A stretch of 64,000 bases of DNA. Origin: Daphnia pulex (taxonomy: Eukaryota; Arthropoda; Branchiopoda; Diplostraca; Daphniidae). Each line of letters starts with the position of its first letter. Positions within the stretch are counted from its first letter, which is position 1. This document shows, piece after piece, positions 13,801 to 25,022 of this stretch. The position numbers and the translations under genes were made by a program. Location of the stretch: contig NC_060026.1 in NCBI RefSeq assembly GCF_021134715.1, positions 11,089,001 to 11,153,000 of the forward strand, in the 5' to 3' direction. A model generated the notes under the pieces. That model did not search any database. It was not told the DNA's origin and saw only the letters and a program-made list of their open reading frames with translations.

Positions 13801-16800
13801 TGAATGGCCTGCACCATCTATAAAATTTTAAAAAACATATTTTTAGTCAATTTTTTTACGACATATTGTGTAAAGTGATTACAGAAGATATAAGACCGTC
13901 GTCACGATAAGACATTTTTTGAAAAGTGAAAATTTTGAAAAAATAAAAATTAAAAATCGACAAGAAAACGGCTCCGCTTGACCGCCGTTTGGTACGGTTC
14001 TTGACACTATTCTCTTATCATTTGCCCGTGAGTCGGGGCCGCGCCGCTGCTACACGGCTCGTAAATATACAAATTTTGACTCGTTGGTTCGATATGAAGC
14101 GCATCGGTCACACCGAGCGACAGAAGGACCTTCCAGACTTTTTTCAAACAAAATTTTTAGGTTTTTAAAAGAATTCACGAAGCGCTGGTATCATAGACAC
14201 GGCATTGAGTTGAGCAATACACGTTGATTTGTCCTCGACACGGGATGAGCAAACGACACGGTGAATGAGCACACAGGTAGAGGACCCCAAAGTGTTTGGC
14301 AGCTCTTTCTCTCATTTCATTTTTGTCTCTTTTTTTTATTTTATTTTCTTTTACGGGTTGATTTTCTCTAGCTGACGTCTACGAGCCGAAAAAGGCAAAA
14401 GAGAGAGAGAGGAAAAAAGAATCAAATGGAATTTGATGGCCGGAGCGTGGCGAGGAGCAAATGCGATCCCGCGGCCAGGCCGAATGACGTGATGAATACA
14501 AGACACCCAGAGAGAGACGAAAAAAGAAGTGGCCGCTCGAGCGCGACCAATTGACTTTCAAATCGGAAACCGTCGAAGGCTCCACCGAGTTTTGTGTGCG
14601 GCTCCTGCCACCGTCGAGTCTCTCCGGGGTCTTGATGCAAAGGGACAATTTACGATCGCGGCAGAGAAGAAGAAGAAGAAGACTATGGAGGTATCGAATT
14701 TCTACCAAGTTTGCCCATTCTGATTATACTATTATACAGAAGAAGCCACCCAAGACTTCACATGTACTTGCCTGCATTAAATCATAAGAAATAACGCTGG
14801 CACCCAGGACAAATCAAAGAGAGAGAAAGCGAAAAAGATGAATAAAAGTTGAGGGGCTGCCCCCACCAACCAACTACTACCCCATCGAGCGAGAGTCAAT
14901 GGCCCGCTACGACCGCCGATAATCTGTCTAAACTGTGCCATCGAACCCAAACGACATGCACTCTATATAAATACAATGTTGTTGTTGTTGTTGTTGTTTC
15001 TCCTCTATTCTTCTTCCGTTCTATACTCGATGCGCATTTTTCTTTTATTGATTTCTTCAATGGAACAACCCCCCTGGTCCTATTATTTCATTGAATCACG
15101 CCCAATTCCATTACGCCCAAGTCACAGAGCTAGAAGAAGAAACAGACCACACAAAGACATAACAAGAGAATTAGAATATAAATGTAAAACTCACCAGGGA
15201 GTCGACTTCTGGGTCGGCTATGTAGTACGGCTTCTCCTGACGAATCTGTTTTTTGAGAGAGAGAGAAATAAAAAAGGGGGAAAAAATATAAATTCACAAT
15301 TTGATTTCAATGCGTCTTATTTTATATTAAATGTGTAACTCTCTGCAAAGGATAAATAAGGTTTTTCTCTTCAACCACGAAAAGCGTGTAATCCTCAAAA
15401 GGTGGAAGAGAGAGAGAGAGAGAAAAAAGAATGCCGATGCATCATCGCTTTCCTGACAGGGACTGTGATTTGCCCGGTCAGTCGACTGTCATTTGGGTTG
15501 GAAGAAGAAGAGGCCAACTGTGTACACACACACACACACACACACAGACATAGTGGAGCACACGCTCGAGGGGCCCACCTTACCACCACCACCATCATCA
15601 TCACGTCCACTATTACTTTCTCCATGACGATGGCATGCAGTATAGTGGTGGTGGTGGTATATAGTGTCATTTGAGGCACGTGCCAATACATCTCTCATCC
15701 GCCAGCCGTAGAATTAAAAAAACCCGCGGCTCTAAAAATAAATGGCGCATATTTAAATATATAAAATGCGGATGCCTTCACCTAGGAAACGGGTTTACTC
15801 TAGCGGTGATTTCTTTCTTTTTTATTTTTCCCCCCAAGCAAAGTTCACCAAGTCTACACGTTTCCTTGACATCTGTCGATGGAGTTAAATGCATCCTGTT
15901 TCTTCTTAGGCTAAATCCGTCGCCAAATGGGAAAGAGATACACACACCAAAGGATTCGGCGTTGACCGGAATCGTCGAGAGAAGATCTCATCAACGCATG
16001 GGCGCATGCATGAATGAGTCGAGTCGCTACGTGACGGTATAGATCTTTTTTTCCGTTTCAGCCAGGCCTATAAGGAAGAAGAAGAAGAGTTTCCGTCGGT
16101 CGGCTGGGCGTTTGATGGACCAAGTTAACGGGCCGTCAACCCCAGACATGTCAAGTCCAGACGGACGGATACCCTCCCCCGCCAAACACTCTTCTTTCTT
16201 TCTTTTTTCTTTTAGACTCCGGAGCGACGCTAACTTGAAGCAGACCCCCACGAGAGAGAGAGAAGAGAGTTTCGCATGCAACGTGTGTACCACTTCCCCT
16301 CCCCCCTCACCATCTCTTTTTTATTTTAGGGGGGAAGAAACTTGAGGGTTTCTATCTCATTCGACTTCCTTTTGACTTCAATTACTGATCAACAACACGT
16401 ATAGAGTCGGAGTTGATTCGGTTCGTGAGCTCGTCGTTTCCGCCGGCCTCACGTGAGACTAGCCACACGCCATCCCGGGGAAAAGGGAAAAAAGATCATC
16501 GACTCATTGGCGCAGCAAACGAAACACACACCAACAGCTCATTATTATTAGTCTCCAACGAAACAACTCGAATGATATTCTCTCCTTTTTTAGGTGTATA
16601 GGTTGAGCTAGTTAACTGTTTGATTTGAATAAAAGATATACCCATGTACACTCTGACTAAAGAAACAAGTCCCTAGCCAAGAAAAGAAGAAAAAAAACTC
16701 CTCTTGTTCCATGGGAAAATGAAATTGGATGGCACAGTTGTGCACCGGAGTCGAATTTCAACTCCGGACATGTAGATCTCTTTTTTCTTTTTTTGTTTTA

Positions 16801-19800
16801 CTCTTGATGAACTCCAAGGGGAAGAAAAATACACACACAGAGAAAAAACTGGTTCTTTTTCTTGTTTTTAAAATATATAAGTTAATGAAATTGAAAGCTG
16901 CTGAAGACAAAAAAAAAGTCTCAAGTTTTTTAAGGGGGGCGCACAAAACTCTGTGGTGGAAAGAGACGAATTCCAGCCAGCCGTGTGAGGGGGGGGTTCC
17001 AAAAAAACGCGCAAAACCAGAACCAGACGTCGAAAGTGTCAAATTACAACCGAAAAAAAAAGTTCTCCGGTAAAGAGAGACTCTCATGTGTTTCTTTACT
17101 CGGCCGTGGAGTTACCCGCCCCCACACACAACACAAAAAAAAACTTTTAAACACACACCCAACTGAAACAAATTAACTTTTTTTTTTGGCATGGGGCATC
17201 AAGAACGTTCCCTCGAAAAATTTTAATTTACAAAAAAAAAAAAAAAATAGGATCCGTACAAGGAAGGGTGTTTCAGGTTTGTTGTAATAAAGACTCTCTC
17301 TCTCTCCCACTTGGAGTGGAACGGTTTATTTTTTGTATGTGTCGTCGCGGGCAACGGCGGACGCACGCAAACCGCGTCTATTTTTCTTTTTTTCCTGGCT
17401 GGAAATAGCTTTCAGCCGACGACCAAACGGGACCGGCAATCCCGCCGTCGTTCCAGTATACTACGTGCGATGGAACAACACAATAAGAGTTTATACCGTA
17501 GAGTAACGAAAAAATATTTATATAAATCGCACATCCGGAAGAGAATATAACTACTACAAGACTACCCCTCGAAAAAATAGAAAAAAATAACTGGGGGCCC
17601 CCCAGTGGTTCCAGTTCTTATTTTTTGATGGATTCACGGTTCGACGAGACGATGACCGGCTCATACCGTATCTTGTGCGTGAAACGAGTCGACTCCTGGT
17701 CGGGGGGTCTCTCTTCTTTCATTCTCTCGTTTTTGTAAGAGTGTAACAAAGTCCCTTTTGCTCTTTCTCTTTCTAAAAAAAAAACTCATTTGAAATGAAT
17801 CGTTACGTGAGTGGGGGGGTTCTTCCTATTGTGTGAAATACCCAACAACTCTATTACCAAGTACGTTATTACTTCTTTAACTCGAAATAATTCTATCGGA
17901 ACGCTTCACATTTTTGTTTTCTCGACATCTAAAAAAAGTGATGGTGGAAATGGTTCATCAGATTCAGAAGGTCAGAGGCCGGAATGAATCGTTTTCTTTT
18001 TAAGAGAAGATGGGGTACGGTAGATTCATTGTTGGGAAACATTTATCATATACAATGAAATATGCGGAACTTGTTCCAGTGCATCCCATCTTCCCAGCTA
18101 AAAGAAGATGAAGAATAGAATGGAATGAAACATTTTCGTCTTTTTTTAACCCCCCCCCCCCCCCGCCATAAAAAGCCCTTTACTCTGATGATTTTTAAAA
18201 GCCAAGTTAATCCTCCAAACACAAAGTGGAACTCGAGGGAAATTATCGATTAACTCTTAGAAAAGAAAAAGGAGGGGGGGGGGGACACACTGTAAAGAGA
18301 ATATACCACACATACCAAATCCGGTATTTCCCTCTCGGATAAGGGAAGAAGAAAAAGAGAGTCTGACCCACCATCTCCTTTTCTTAACTTTCGACTTAAA
18401 ATTTTTTTTACCCAAAAAATAAAAAAAAGGGAACTTCTTCTTCTTTGCCTATCTCGTGGGAGGCAGTTAGTGGCTACCCTCCTCGGTCCTTTTGGGTCCC
18501 TTTCAGGATGAGGATTTTCTTGTACACATTTTCTACACCCGAAATATTCTTCTTCTTTTTTTGATGGGGGGTATATGGGGAGGAAGAGAGAGTCGAGGTA
18601 TTTGGAGGAAAGAAGAAAAAAAGGTTCTTGAATAGAACAGAGCGCCCCGTTTTCAAAAGCACATGGGGGGGGGGGATCAACTAAGAAGATCTTTTCGCTT
18701 TTTTGGGACTGGTTGTACATGTTGGACTAGCTCTTTTTCCCATTCACTTTGACCCCCCTCTTACTGACCTTTACCGTTCGCCCAGAATGCTATGGCTTGC
18801 TGGCCCCCTCTCACTATTTTCCGTTTTGCTCTTTTCAGTTTTTATTATTTTTCATTTTACTGGGTTAGGAGGAGGGGAGAGAGGAATCTTTTGTTGTGTG
18901 TAGAGCTGGTTTCTATAGAGTGACTTACCCATCCGCACACCCACTACCCCCCTCAAAAAATGTGTTTTTGTGACACACATAGAGCACAAAAGTAACCAGG
19001 CCGAGCTACCAAAAAACTTTTTTCAGCCGATGGTGGGTCCCGCAACAGCAGTAGGAGCAACAGCCGTTGGTTTCCTATCGAGTCCTTGTAATATTTCTGA
19101 TTATTATTCCATTTTGGCCCCCCCTTCTCTTATATATATGGAGGGGGGAGGAAAAAAAAAAAAAAACCTACTCGGAGCAGCAGCAGCTTCTTCTTCATCA
19201 GTATTCATGTCTGGTGTGTCTATTTTGGTTGTTGTTTCGCTCTCTACGGCCCCTCGTAACAATAACAGGAAAAACATTTCATAACGGCGGGGGCCATGAA
19301 TAAGATTGTCGCCCATAAAAACACACAAATGAAAGGAGAGCGCTGATAGATACTAGTCTCTCTCTCTCGCTCTCTTTGCGCGATAAGTAAGTAGCAATCA
19401 CTCGCTAATCCGCTGTTCAAACACACAAAAGCCCAGATTCTCCTCTCTTTTTTATTATTCGATTCGCTATATTGCGATACGAGGAAATGTTATTGATTTA
19501 GATTAGGGCGGGGCCCAGCCAGAGGGAGGGTGATATATTCGTGACTGTGAAATCGGATAACCCGATTTCCCCCCCATCAAACGTGAAATAAATCCATCGC
19601 GACGATGAATGTGGCTCTATATAGAGATATCAAATTGACGATTGCATAATGTTTTTACCTGTTTGGAAAAGACGGCAATGTCCTCGTTGAAAGACTCGGA
19701 TGAGCAGACGTCTCCACCGGCCACGCCCGGCTCGCGCGGCGTGCACGTCGCCAGTTCGCATTTTTCGAAAATGAGCGCCAGCAACGGGAAAAGCGGATGC

Positions 19801-22800
19801 CTAAAAACAAAAGCAATCATAAATACAGATTACAACATATTGTGCATGTTATTAAACGATTGGAAATCAAATGTATACGCAAACATCGTTTTGATTATTT
19901 GGATTTTTTTTTGTTTTCGAGATCGTTGTCGACGCTATTTGGATTCTTTGATCACAGTTTGATGGGTTCTTATATTTTTTGTTATATCCCCCTTGTTATG
20001 ATGGATGACCGCCTAACTTTGATCTCATCGGCGAGTCTAAGACAAAAGTGAGCGCGCGCGCGCGCGCCACGAGAGAGGAAAAAAAAAAAAGCCGGCGTCC
20101 CCTCCTTTTGATTGATTACGACCTAGCGGGGATAGCTAATTCGTGAAATCTTAAAAAAAAAATAAAAGAATAATAATAAAAAGGGAAACTGTATCATCTA
20201 ATACTTGCGCACTCGACGACCAACTGGCATTCTCTTGGCTCCTTTTGAATGGTGTCTGTGTATACGAGCGATTTTTATTTGATTTTATTTTCGGGTAGAG
20301 AGCAATTCACGTCTCGCTATATATATATATAAACACCCAGAGAATAAACGAAGCGAACGAAATAGCGAGAAGGAGAGAGAGAAGGGCCAGCGCCAGCCCC
20401 AGCTGAGAAAAGAAGAGAGAGGCATATCTTTCAGTGGCTTCCGGAATAAATTGACTGTTTACAATGCCACGGCCAGTCCATAAAAGCTGACGGGGTAGAG
20501 GGCCATCAATGCCAACCGGTGTATACTATAGACGATATATACGGCCTCGTAGTAGTAGTAGTCGTCGTCGTCTTCGTCGTGGTATCGTATAGTTACACTA
20601 GTAGTAGCACAGCACAGCACAGCTCCTCCATACCACTGAGGGTATTGCCCGAGACGCCGACGTCTCCCAAACCCGCGGGACTGTCTGTTTTTTTTTTTTC
20701 TTCTTCCTTCCACTAAATAACCTGTCCCTTTTTCTTTCTTTTTTTCCCGTTTGGCCCATCAAGACGCACATTCTATTGGGCATTTATATTTTTACGATGA
20801 CAACCGATCGACAGTAGATGGAGGGCGGAAATTTTTGTTTCGTTCGTTTTTTGAAGAAAACGACTTCATTTTCTTTTCTCTTTTCTCCATCCGGAAGTGA
20901 GCAACAAACTATCACGTTTGCTCCGGTGCAAGTCCCGCTGTGCGGGAGCGAGCCCAAATGTTTTTTTATCTCTCCATTTTTTTGGGGTCGACGTATCTAT
21001 TTTTACGAGGCGATATCAAAGTTAAAACGATCTTATAAGAGCCAGAAAAGAAGAAGAAGAAGAAATGGTGAGGAAGAAGGGAGGTCCGTGATGATGAGAG
21101 AGAGGGGGGGGGGGGCGCCCTATTGCACCAGTGATTTACGACCCTCAAAAAATGGCACGCATGTGAACATTTGGATGGGAAAAAAGGATACGATCCATCT
21201 GGAACATGTCAACAGCACTCGACACAGAAAGAAAACCAAATCAAAAGGCAATCCCATCAAAATCGACGACCCCACCCATCAAAAGAAATATAAGAAAATT
21301 CATAATTTAAAATAAACAGGTAAGTCTGATAAAAGAATCGACACGGGTGAGTCATAAATCTCGTTTGTCCCGTTTTATTTTAAATTTTAAATTTTAACAA
21401 GTGGGTCCAATGGCATATCCTGGTGTCTGTTTGTCTCTAGGTCGAATTTCAAGTTGATGTTTACATTAGAGATCCTTCTTATTCTGGCTACTACTACTAC
21501 TCTGTCCGTCCTGTGTTATCCCATTTCGCAATGGTCTTGTTTGCATCTCTTTGACGGGCGAAAAAAAATCAAACAACGTGAAAGGGGGTTGCGGGAAAGA
21601 CAAAATGGACATACCCGTAGATGGCGTCCTTGTCGCGTTTGTGGACGTCGGGGACGGAGGAGCTGGCAGCGGAGGAGGTCATGTGATTGGCTCCTACTTG
21701 CTGGGCATGATTGCCCAGACTGTGATAGGGCGACTGTGAGTGCTGCTGGGCAGCGGCGGCTGCGGCGGCGGCCGCGCTGTGATGCATGGCGGCGGCTGCT
21801 GCAGCGGCTGCCGCCGCTCCGTGACTGTTGAGGTGGGCGGCGGCTGCAGCAGCTGCCGCCGAGGCCGGCGACACCGACACTGAGTGGTGCGAGTGAGAGC
21901 TGGCCAGGGCCGACCTGTGGGCCGCGTGTGGGTCACCGTACATCTCCATGCCGCCGTAGTGAGCCGCTAAACTCTCGTCATACTGTTGTCATCCATCAAA
22001 GAAGAAAGAAAGAAAAAAAGGTCACGTTAGATAAGAGCCAATGCATCAACGACGGGCACACACAAAAACAAAAAGATCACACACACACACAAGCAACAAC
22101 AGCAACCCCCCCGCAACGGAAAGGCGCAACGTCATTGTCAGAAATCAAACGGACGGGAGTGATTCATGATCACGAGAGCCGGTAGCAGCCAACACACACA
22201 TATACACACAAAACACACCCAAAAAAGAAGTAAGAAGAAGAAGAAGAAAACAGATTGTATCAGTCGAGAGACCGCAATACGTCATCAAATAGTGCGGTTC
22301 ACAGCTTCACGTGACACCATCCATTCCGACACGTAAATAGCCTCGTTGAATAACCTCAACTGCATTTTTTCACTTCGGCTGCGATAGATACTCCCGCGTC
22401 CTTTATTAGTGACAAAACGATTCACTTTTGTTACCCCAAGTTTTAGGGTATATATAGAGATGTCAATCTCTATTTCATTCAAACAGTTGCACAAGTTGTT
22501 TCTGTTACGTCTGTGAATAAATTCGTCAGCGTTCAAATTACTCGCACCAAGTGAACGGACAGAAGGTCTGCTGTGACGTTGTTTATTTTATTATATTTTA
22601 TCATCCCCCATGTGCTTTTTTTCTTTGTCCCCACGAACGGCAAACAAAAAAAAACCCGTCGCCTAGTTCTAAACTTGTCGACTATCTCAACTCGGCTAGC
22701 TTGATACATGTAACGTTACACTAGCCCTATATCTTATTTTTCTTATTTCAAAAATGTCTAATGACCCTCTATCTGAATTACCTCGAGATTTGAGTGTGTG

Positions 22801-24713
22801 TGTGTGTGTGTGTGGCGTGTGTTATCTCGGGATACTGTCGATATTGATACACAGGTCGAAATGGAGCGCATAGCTACGGATAGAAAAAACACCCAGAAAT
22901 GCACGCGCGTGTGTGATATTTATATATACGTGTGTGAGAGTTGCGTGGTTTATTTCTTTTGACGAAAGAAAAAAGAAAAAATCCCGGTTTCATCTGTTTC
23001 GCCATTCACACGCTCAAAAACAGGGAGGTCAAACCCCTCGCACGACCCCCTCATTCTTCTGCGTGTTCTTCTTCTTCTTCTTCTACCACCGGTGCGCCCC
23101 TGCTGGTACGGATTGAATCGGAGCTAATCAACCATTTTCTTTTTTTCTCCTGTGTACGTGTATAAAAACCTTCTCTCTCTCTCTTGTGTGTGCACCTTTT
23201 TCTGCCTTTTCTTCTTCTACTACGTTGTTGTGTCCCCCTTCTTCTTCATTCTGTGTCTTGTGCTTTGGCTCGGTTGCAGCCAAAGCAACTCAAACCCCCC
23301 GATGCGATGGCGAGAGGCATCAAACTGCTTCACAAACCATGTCTTTTGTCTGCCCCGGCTTCTCTCTCTCTCTCGTTCTCTCTCTCTCGGTCCTTTATAT
23401 TATTTTTATACACATTTGAGATATCAAAATGGCTCTGCCGGCAGCTAGTGTGCATACGGTATTTTGATACATGTAAAAAAGAAGCGAGCGAGTGAGAGAG
23501 TGAGAGAGAGAGAGAGAGAGAAGGGAATAATAATCTCTACACAATATAGAAATCACCTGAGGGGCCCCCTTTACCTGCATGTTTCCAACGAGACAGACTA
23601 TAGGAGGACCTCACTTGATCACATTCCAATCACGTTGACGCAACCGTCTGAAACGGCAATGTAGCTAAAACTTTTTCTTTCTCTCTTTCTTTCTCAAACG
23701 ATGAACGATGTCAGAGGCAAGAAAAATCTCTCTGGCCATTGTGGAGAGGAAACAGCTAATGTTTAAAAATAGGTACCCGAGCTGCTTCTCTATCAAAATC
23801 TATTTCCACAAAAGAAAAGAAGAAAAAACCCCTCCGAATAATAATAATAATAATAATAGTGACTGGGGGTCGAGGTTATACCTTTTTGTTTCAAATGGGT
23901 CCCAAAACGATTTTCTGACGGGGTACAAAAATAAAAAATAAACCAAGGGGGCCTACTGTCTATACTTAAAAAGTAATATCTATTTCTGGTTCTTTTTTTA
24001 CTTTCATGACTGTGTGCTGCTTTTTGTCTTATGGGACATTGATCGCTGGCCGTTGGTCTCTACACCTTTGGGAGATTTATCACAATAGCCCCCACCAAAA
24101 TTTTTTACTTTTTTCTTTTGACTGAACCCAACATAAATTGACACCCACGAGGCCCCCCCTTCTTTTAAACAAGGGGTGGTCCGACATTATACCCTCCCAT
24201 CGAAAAGGGGTGGAGGAGACAAGAAAACCATCTTCCTCGTTTCTTTTATATTATTATTAACCCAGTTCTCTCTCAATAGGAAAAGAAAGAAAAATAAAGA
24301 AGAAGAGTCTAATCACTAGGTAGATTTCGGCCTCCATTTTCCCCCCCAAGTGTCAAAACTTGTCCGCGCCGACCACGCGCGCGCGCTTTTTAAAATGTGA
24401 AACGGACGCTCACCCTCGCCATTTACTTTCTTCTCCTTTTTTTTACAAGTTAAACGTCTACATGTTTTACGATCCGACCCCTCCTTCAGTCACGTCCTTG
24501 CAACCCCCCCTCGAAAAAAGACTGTAATTAGCAGCCGAAAAAGTCAATCATCTGCTACCGTTGGCACATATATATCGTAGTAATTTCAGCGATATGAGAC
24601 ATTTCGAAAAACCCGCCCAGAGCACTTGGAAATGAGTTTTTACGACGAAAAGAGTAACGAGGCCTAGAAAGGCGGGAATTTTCAAAAAAGAAACTTACTC
24701 TTGGTTGAGCCAT
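1753..24713 (-). CDS. hth: Homothorax / Meis TALE homeobox protein, 5' half (7 exons)
   Basis: Coding exons in order are 24713-24699, 21982-21615, 19800-19659, 15245-15195, 13817-13767, 12472-12272 and 1894-1753. All have AG acceptors and GT donors, and the phases agree (0, 2, 0, 0, 0, 0, 1). They give 323 residues plus one base. Residues 1-5 are MAQPR, the usual arthropod start. About 6-110 is a low-complexity His/Ala/Ser region. About 112-230 is the MEIS domain, including [52 protein letters not shown] and [21 protein letters not shown] Ser/Pro/Gly linker with [11 protein letters not shown] and [10 protein letters not shown] follows. In this family the MEIS domain binds Extradenticle/Pbx and drives its nuclear entry. 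The homeodomain must lie to the left of the window, because the last exon ends in phase 1 at a donor. Identification is from recognised family sequence and is very secure; exon boundaries are by eye. Confidence 0.97.
2176..2193. repeat. (GT)9 microsatellite
   Basis: Perfect dinucleotide run in hth intron 6. Confidence 0.95.
3023..3036. repeat. G14 homopolymer
   Basis: Fourteen G in a row, followed by GGGGCAGGGGC-like sequence. A quadruplex-prone stretch in hth intron 6. Confidence 0.9.
10394..10412. repeat. (CA)n microsatellite
   Basis: About nine perfect CA units in hth intron 6. Confidence 0.95.
12272..12472 (-). CDS. hth: hth coding exon 6: MEIS domain end and Ser/Thr linker
   Basis: The exon is 201 bases, phase 0-0, with acceptor CGACAACAG and donor GTCAGT. 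It encodes [20 protein letters not shown] followed by [19 protein letters not shown], an Asn/His/Ala-rich spacer and the conserved [11 protein letters not shown]. If the donor is not used, the frame continues for 38 mostly hydrophobic codons to a TGA at 12160-12158. Confidence 0.97.
12473..13766 (-). other. hth: hth intron 5
   Basis: About 1.3 kb of non-coding sequence between coding exons 5 and 6. It includes a short (AT)n run near 12777-12791 and GC-rich stretches around 13200-13420 containing a (CAG)5-like run at about 13279-13294. No other feature is recognised. Confidence 0.8.
13767..13817 (-). CDS. hth: hth coding exon 5: second 51-base micro-exon
   Basis: A phase 0-0 exon encoding [17 protein letters not shown]. 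The acceptor is AATTTTATAG and the donor GTAAAA. It joins seamlessly between exon 4 (ending VDSL) and exon 6 (starting VHELC). It is the second of a pair of equal-length exons inside the MEIS domain. Confidence 0.96.
13818..15194 (-). other. hth: hth intron 4
   Basis: About 1.4 kb between the two micro-exons. The part at 13850-14300 is unusually free of simple repeats compared with the surrounding introns, but I recognise no motif in it. A (GTT)n run lies at about 14977-14997. Confidence 0.8.
15195..15245 (-). CDS. hth: hth coding exon 4: 51-base micro-exon
   Basis: A phase 0-0 exon encoding [17 protein letters not shown]. The acceptor is CAAAAAACAG and the donor GTGAGT. It matches the Meis segment that in vertebrate MEIS1 is also a separate 51-base exon. 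It is too short to stand out as an open frame and was found by looking for the missing MEIS residues. Confidence 0.95.
15406..15423. repeat. (GA)n microsatellite
   Basis: Pure purine tract just right of micro-exon 4, in hth intron 3. Confidence 0.95.
15524..15546. repeat. (AC)n microsatellite
   Basis: About eleven AC units, 280 bases right of micro-exon 4. Confidence 0.95.
18150..18164. repeat. C15 homopolymer
   Basis: Fifteen C in a row preceded by T7, in hth intron 3. Run length may be affected by sequencing error. Confidence 0.85.
19659..19800 (-). CDS. hth: hth coding exon 3: MEIS domain, first half
   Basis: The exon is 142 bases, with acceptor TTTTTAG and donor GTAAAA. It completes the split Gly and encodes 47 residues, from [20 protein letters not shown] through [16 protein letters not shown] to [12 protein letters not shown]. 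This is one of the most conserved blocks of all Meis/Hth/Prep proteins and is the surest anchor for the gene call. Confidence 0.98.
19801..21614 (-). other. hth: hth intron 2
   Basis: About 1.8 kb of non-coding sequence. It includes an alternating (GC)8 tract at 20052-20067, an (AT)n run near 20320-20331, a GTC/GTA triplet tract around 20550-20580 and poly-G at about 21104-21116. No gene is recognised. Confidence 0.8.
20052..20067. repeat. (GC)8 alternating tract
   Basis: Sixteen bases of perfectly alternating G and C in hth intron 2. A classic Z-DNA-prone sequence, rare in an otherwise AT-leaning region. Confidence 0.95.
21615..21982 (-). CDS. hth: hth coding exon 2: polyalanine N-region and start of MEIS domain
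   Basis: The exon is 368 bases and enters in phase 0 after acceptor GACAACAG. It ends in TACGG at donor GTATGT, so Gly128 is split. It encodes residues 6-127. It opens with [20 protein letters not shown], a conserved Hth/Meis block, followed by three alanine runs (8, 10 and 9 residues at about 47-54, 61-70 and 75-83) separated by His/Ser-rich spacers. It closes with [13 protein letters not shown], the lead-in to the MEIS domain. The alanine codons are mixed GCC/GCG/GCT/GCA, so this is not a pure triplet repeat. Confidence 0.97.
22794..22814. repeat. (GT)n microsatellite
   Basis: About ten GT units in hth intron 1. Confidence 0.95.
23502..23521. repeat. (GA)10 microsatellite
   Basis: Pure GA run in hth intron 1, preceded by a degenerate GAGC/GAGT extension. 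Confidence 0.95.
24699..24713 (-). CDS. hth: hth coding exon 1 (MAQPR)
   Basis: Fifteen coding bases, ATG to AGA, end at a consensus donor GTAAGT (24698 downward). Exon 2 resumes with [11 protein letters not shown] in phase 0, which matches the MAQPR-YD start of arthropod Hth proteins. The ATG has a weak -3 base (T) but G at +4. The exon extends upstream as 5' UTR, or as coding sequence: the frame stays open to a TAA at 25023-25025. Confidence 0.9.
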
Positions 24714-25022
24714 GAATGTGTTTGAATGTTGACCACCGTAATGGTTGTCCGACGATGATGAGAAACGCTCGACTTTGAGCTGGTGAAGTTGAAGCGGAGA
24801 TGGAGCCGGAGTGCAGGCTACAAGAGCGTGGCCGTTGTTGCTGCTGTTGTTGTTGTTGTGTTGCTGATGGCCGACGGCTGCCGGATGAGCTGATGCCGAG
24901 GAATTAGACGCAAAGATGGACGTTCCGCCGCCGACGGACGAGAACGGCGATAGTGGCGGGGTCGGCTGAGCGGCCGCCGCGGCCCCCCAACCGTCTTCGA
25001 CTCGACGTCGATCTATGGTGGA
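24714..25022 (-). other. 103-codon ATG-less open frame fused upstream of hth ATG
   Basis: Reading upstream from the hth ATG in the same frame there is no stop until tandem TAG TAA (25028-25023) and no ATG. The translation looks protein-like: a poly-Ala stretch, then QPTPPLSPFSSVGGG, a His/Gln/Asn run (HQQHNNNNSSNN), then CTPAPSPLQLHQLKVERF just before MAQPR. An ATA codon at 25016-25014 sits in a strong Kozak setting (CACCATAG). It may be untranslated leader that happens to be open, an extension begun at a near-cognate codon, or part of a longer spliced N-terminus. No convincing splice acceptor is visible in the purine-rich sequence just upstream. Confidence 0.4.

Larger units (their letters stand above)
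15246..19658 (-). other. hth: hth intron 3 (4.4 kb)
   Basis: Non-coding sequence between coding exons 3 and 4. Simple repeats include a GA tract at 15406-15423, a CA tract at 15524-15546 and a C15 run at 18150-18164. No coding or RNA gene is recognised. Confidence 0.8.
21983..24698 (-). other. hth: hth intron 1 (2.7 kb)
   Basis: Non-coding sequence between the MAQPR exon and exon 2. It includes a TG tract at 22794-22814, a GA tract at 23502-23521 and an ATA repeat near 23839-23859. No gene or conserved block is recognised. Confidence 0.8.

Noticed and set aside
14070..14110. TTCGAT-type T-loop sequence suggestive of another tRNA
   Set aside because: No acceptor, D or anticodon stems could be built around it.
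21454..21831. Plus-strand Arg/Cys-rich frame over hth exon 2
   Set aside because: It is antisense to the polyalanine-coding exon; high GC removes stops there. No independent evidence of coding.
23464..23664. Possible CRISPR-like or satellite array in the GA/CT tracts
   Set aside because: These are pure di- and trinucleotide runs without spaced repeats, in animal DNA.
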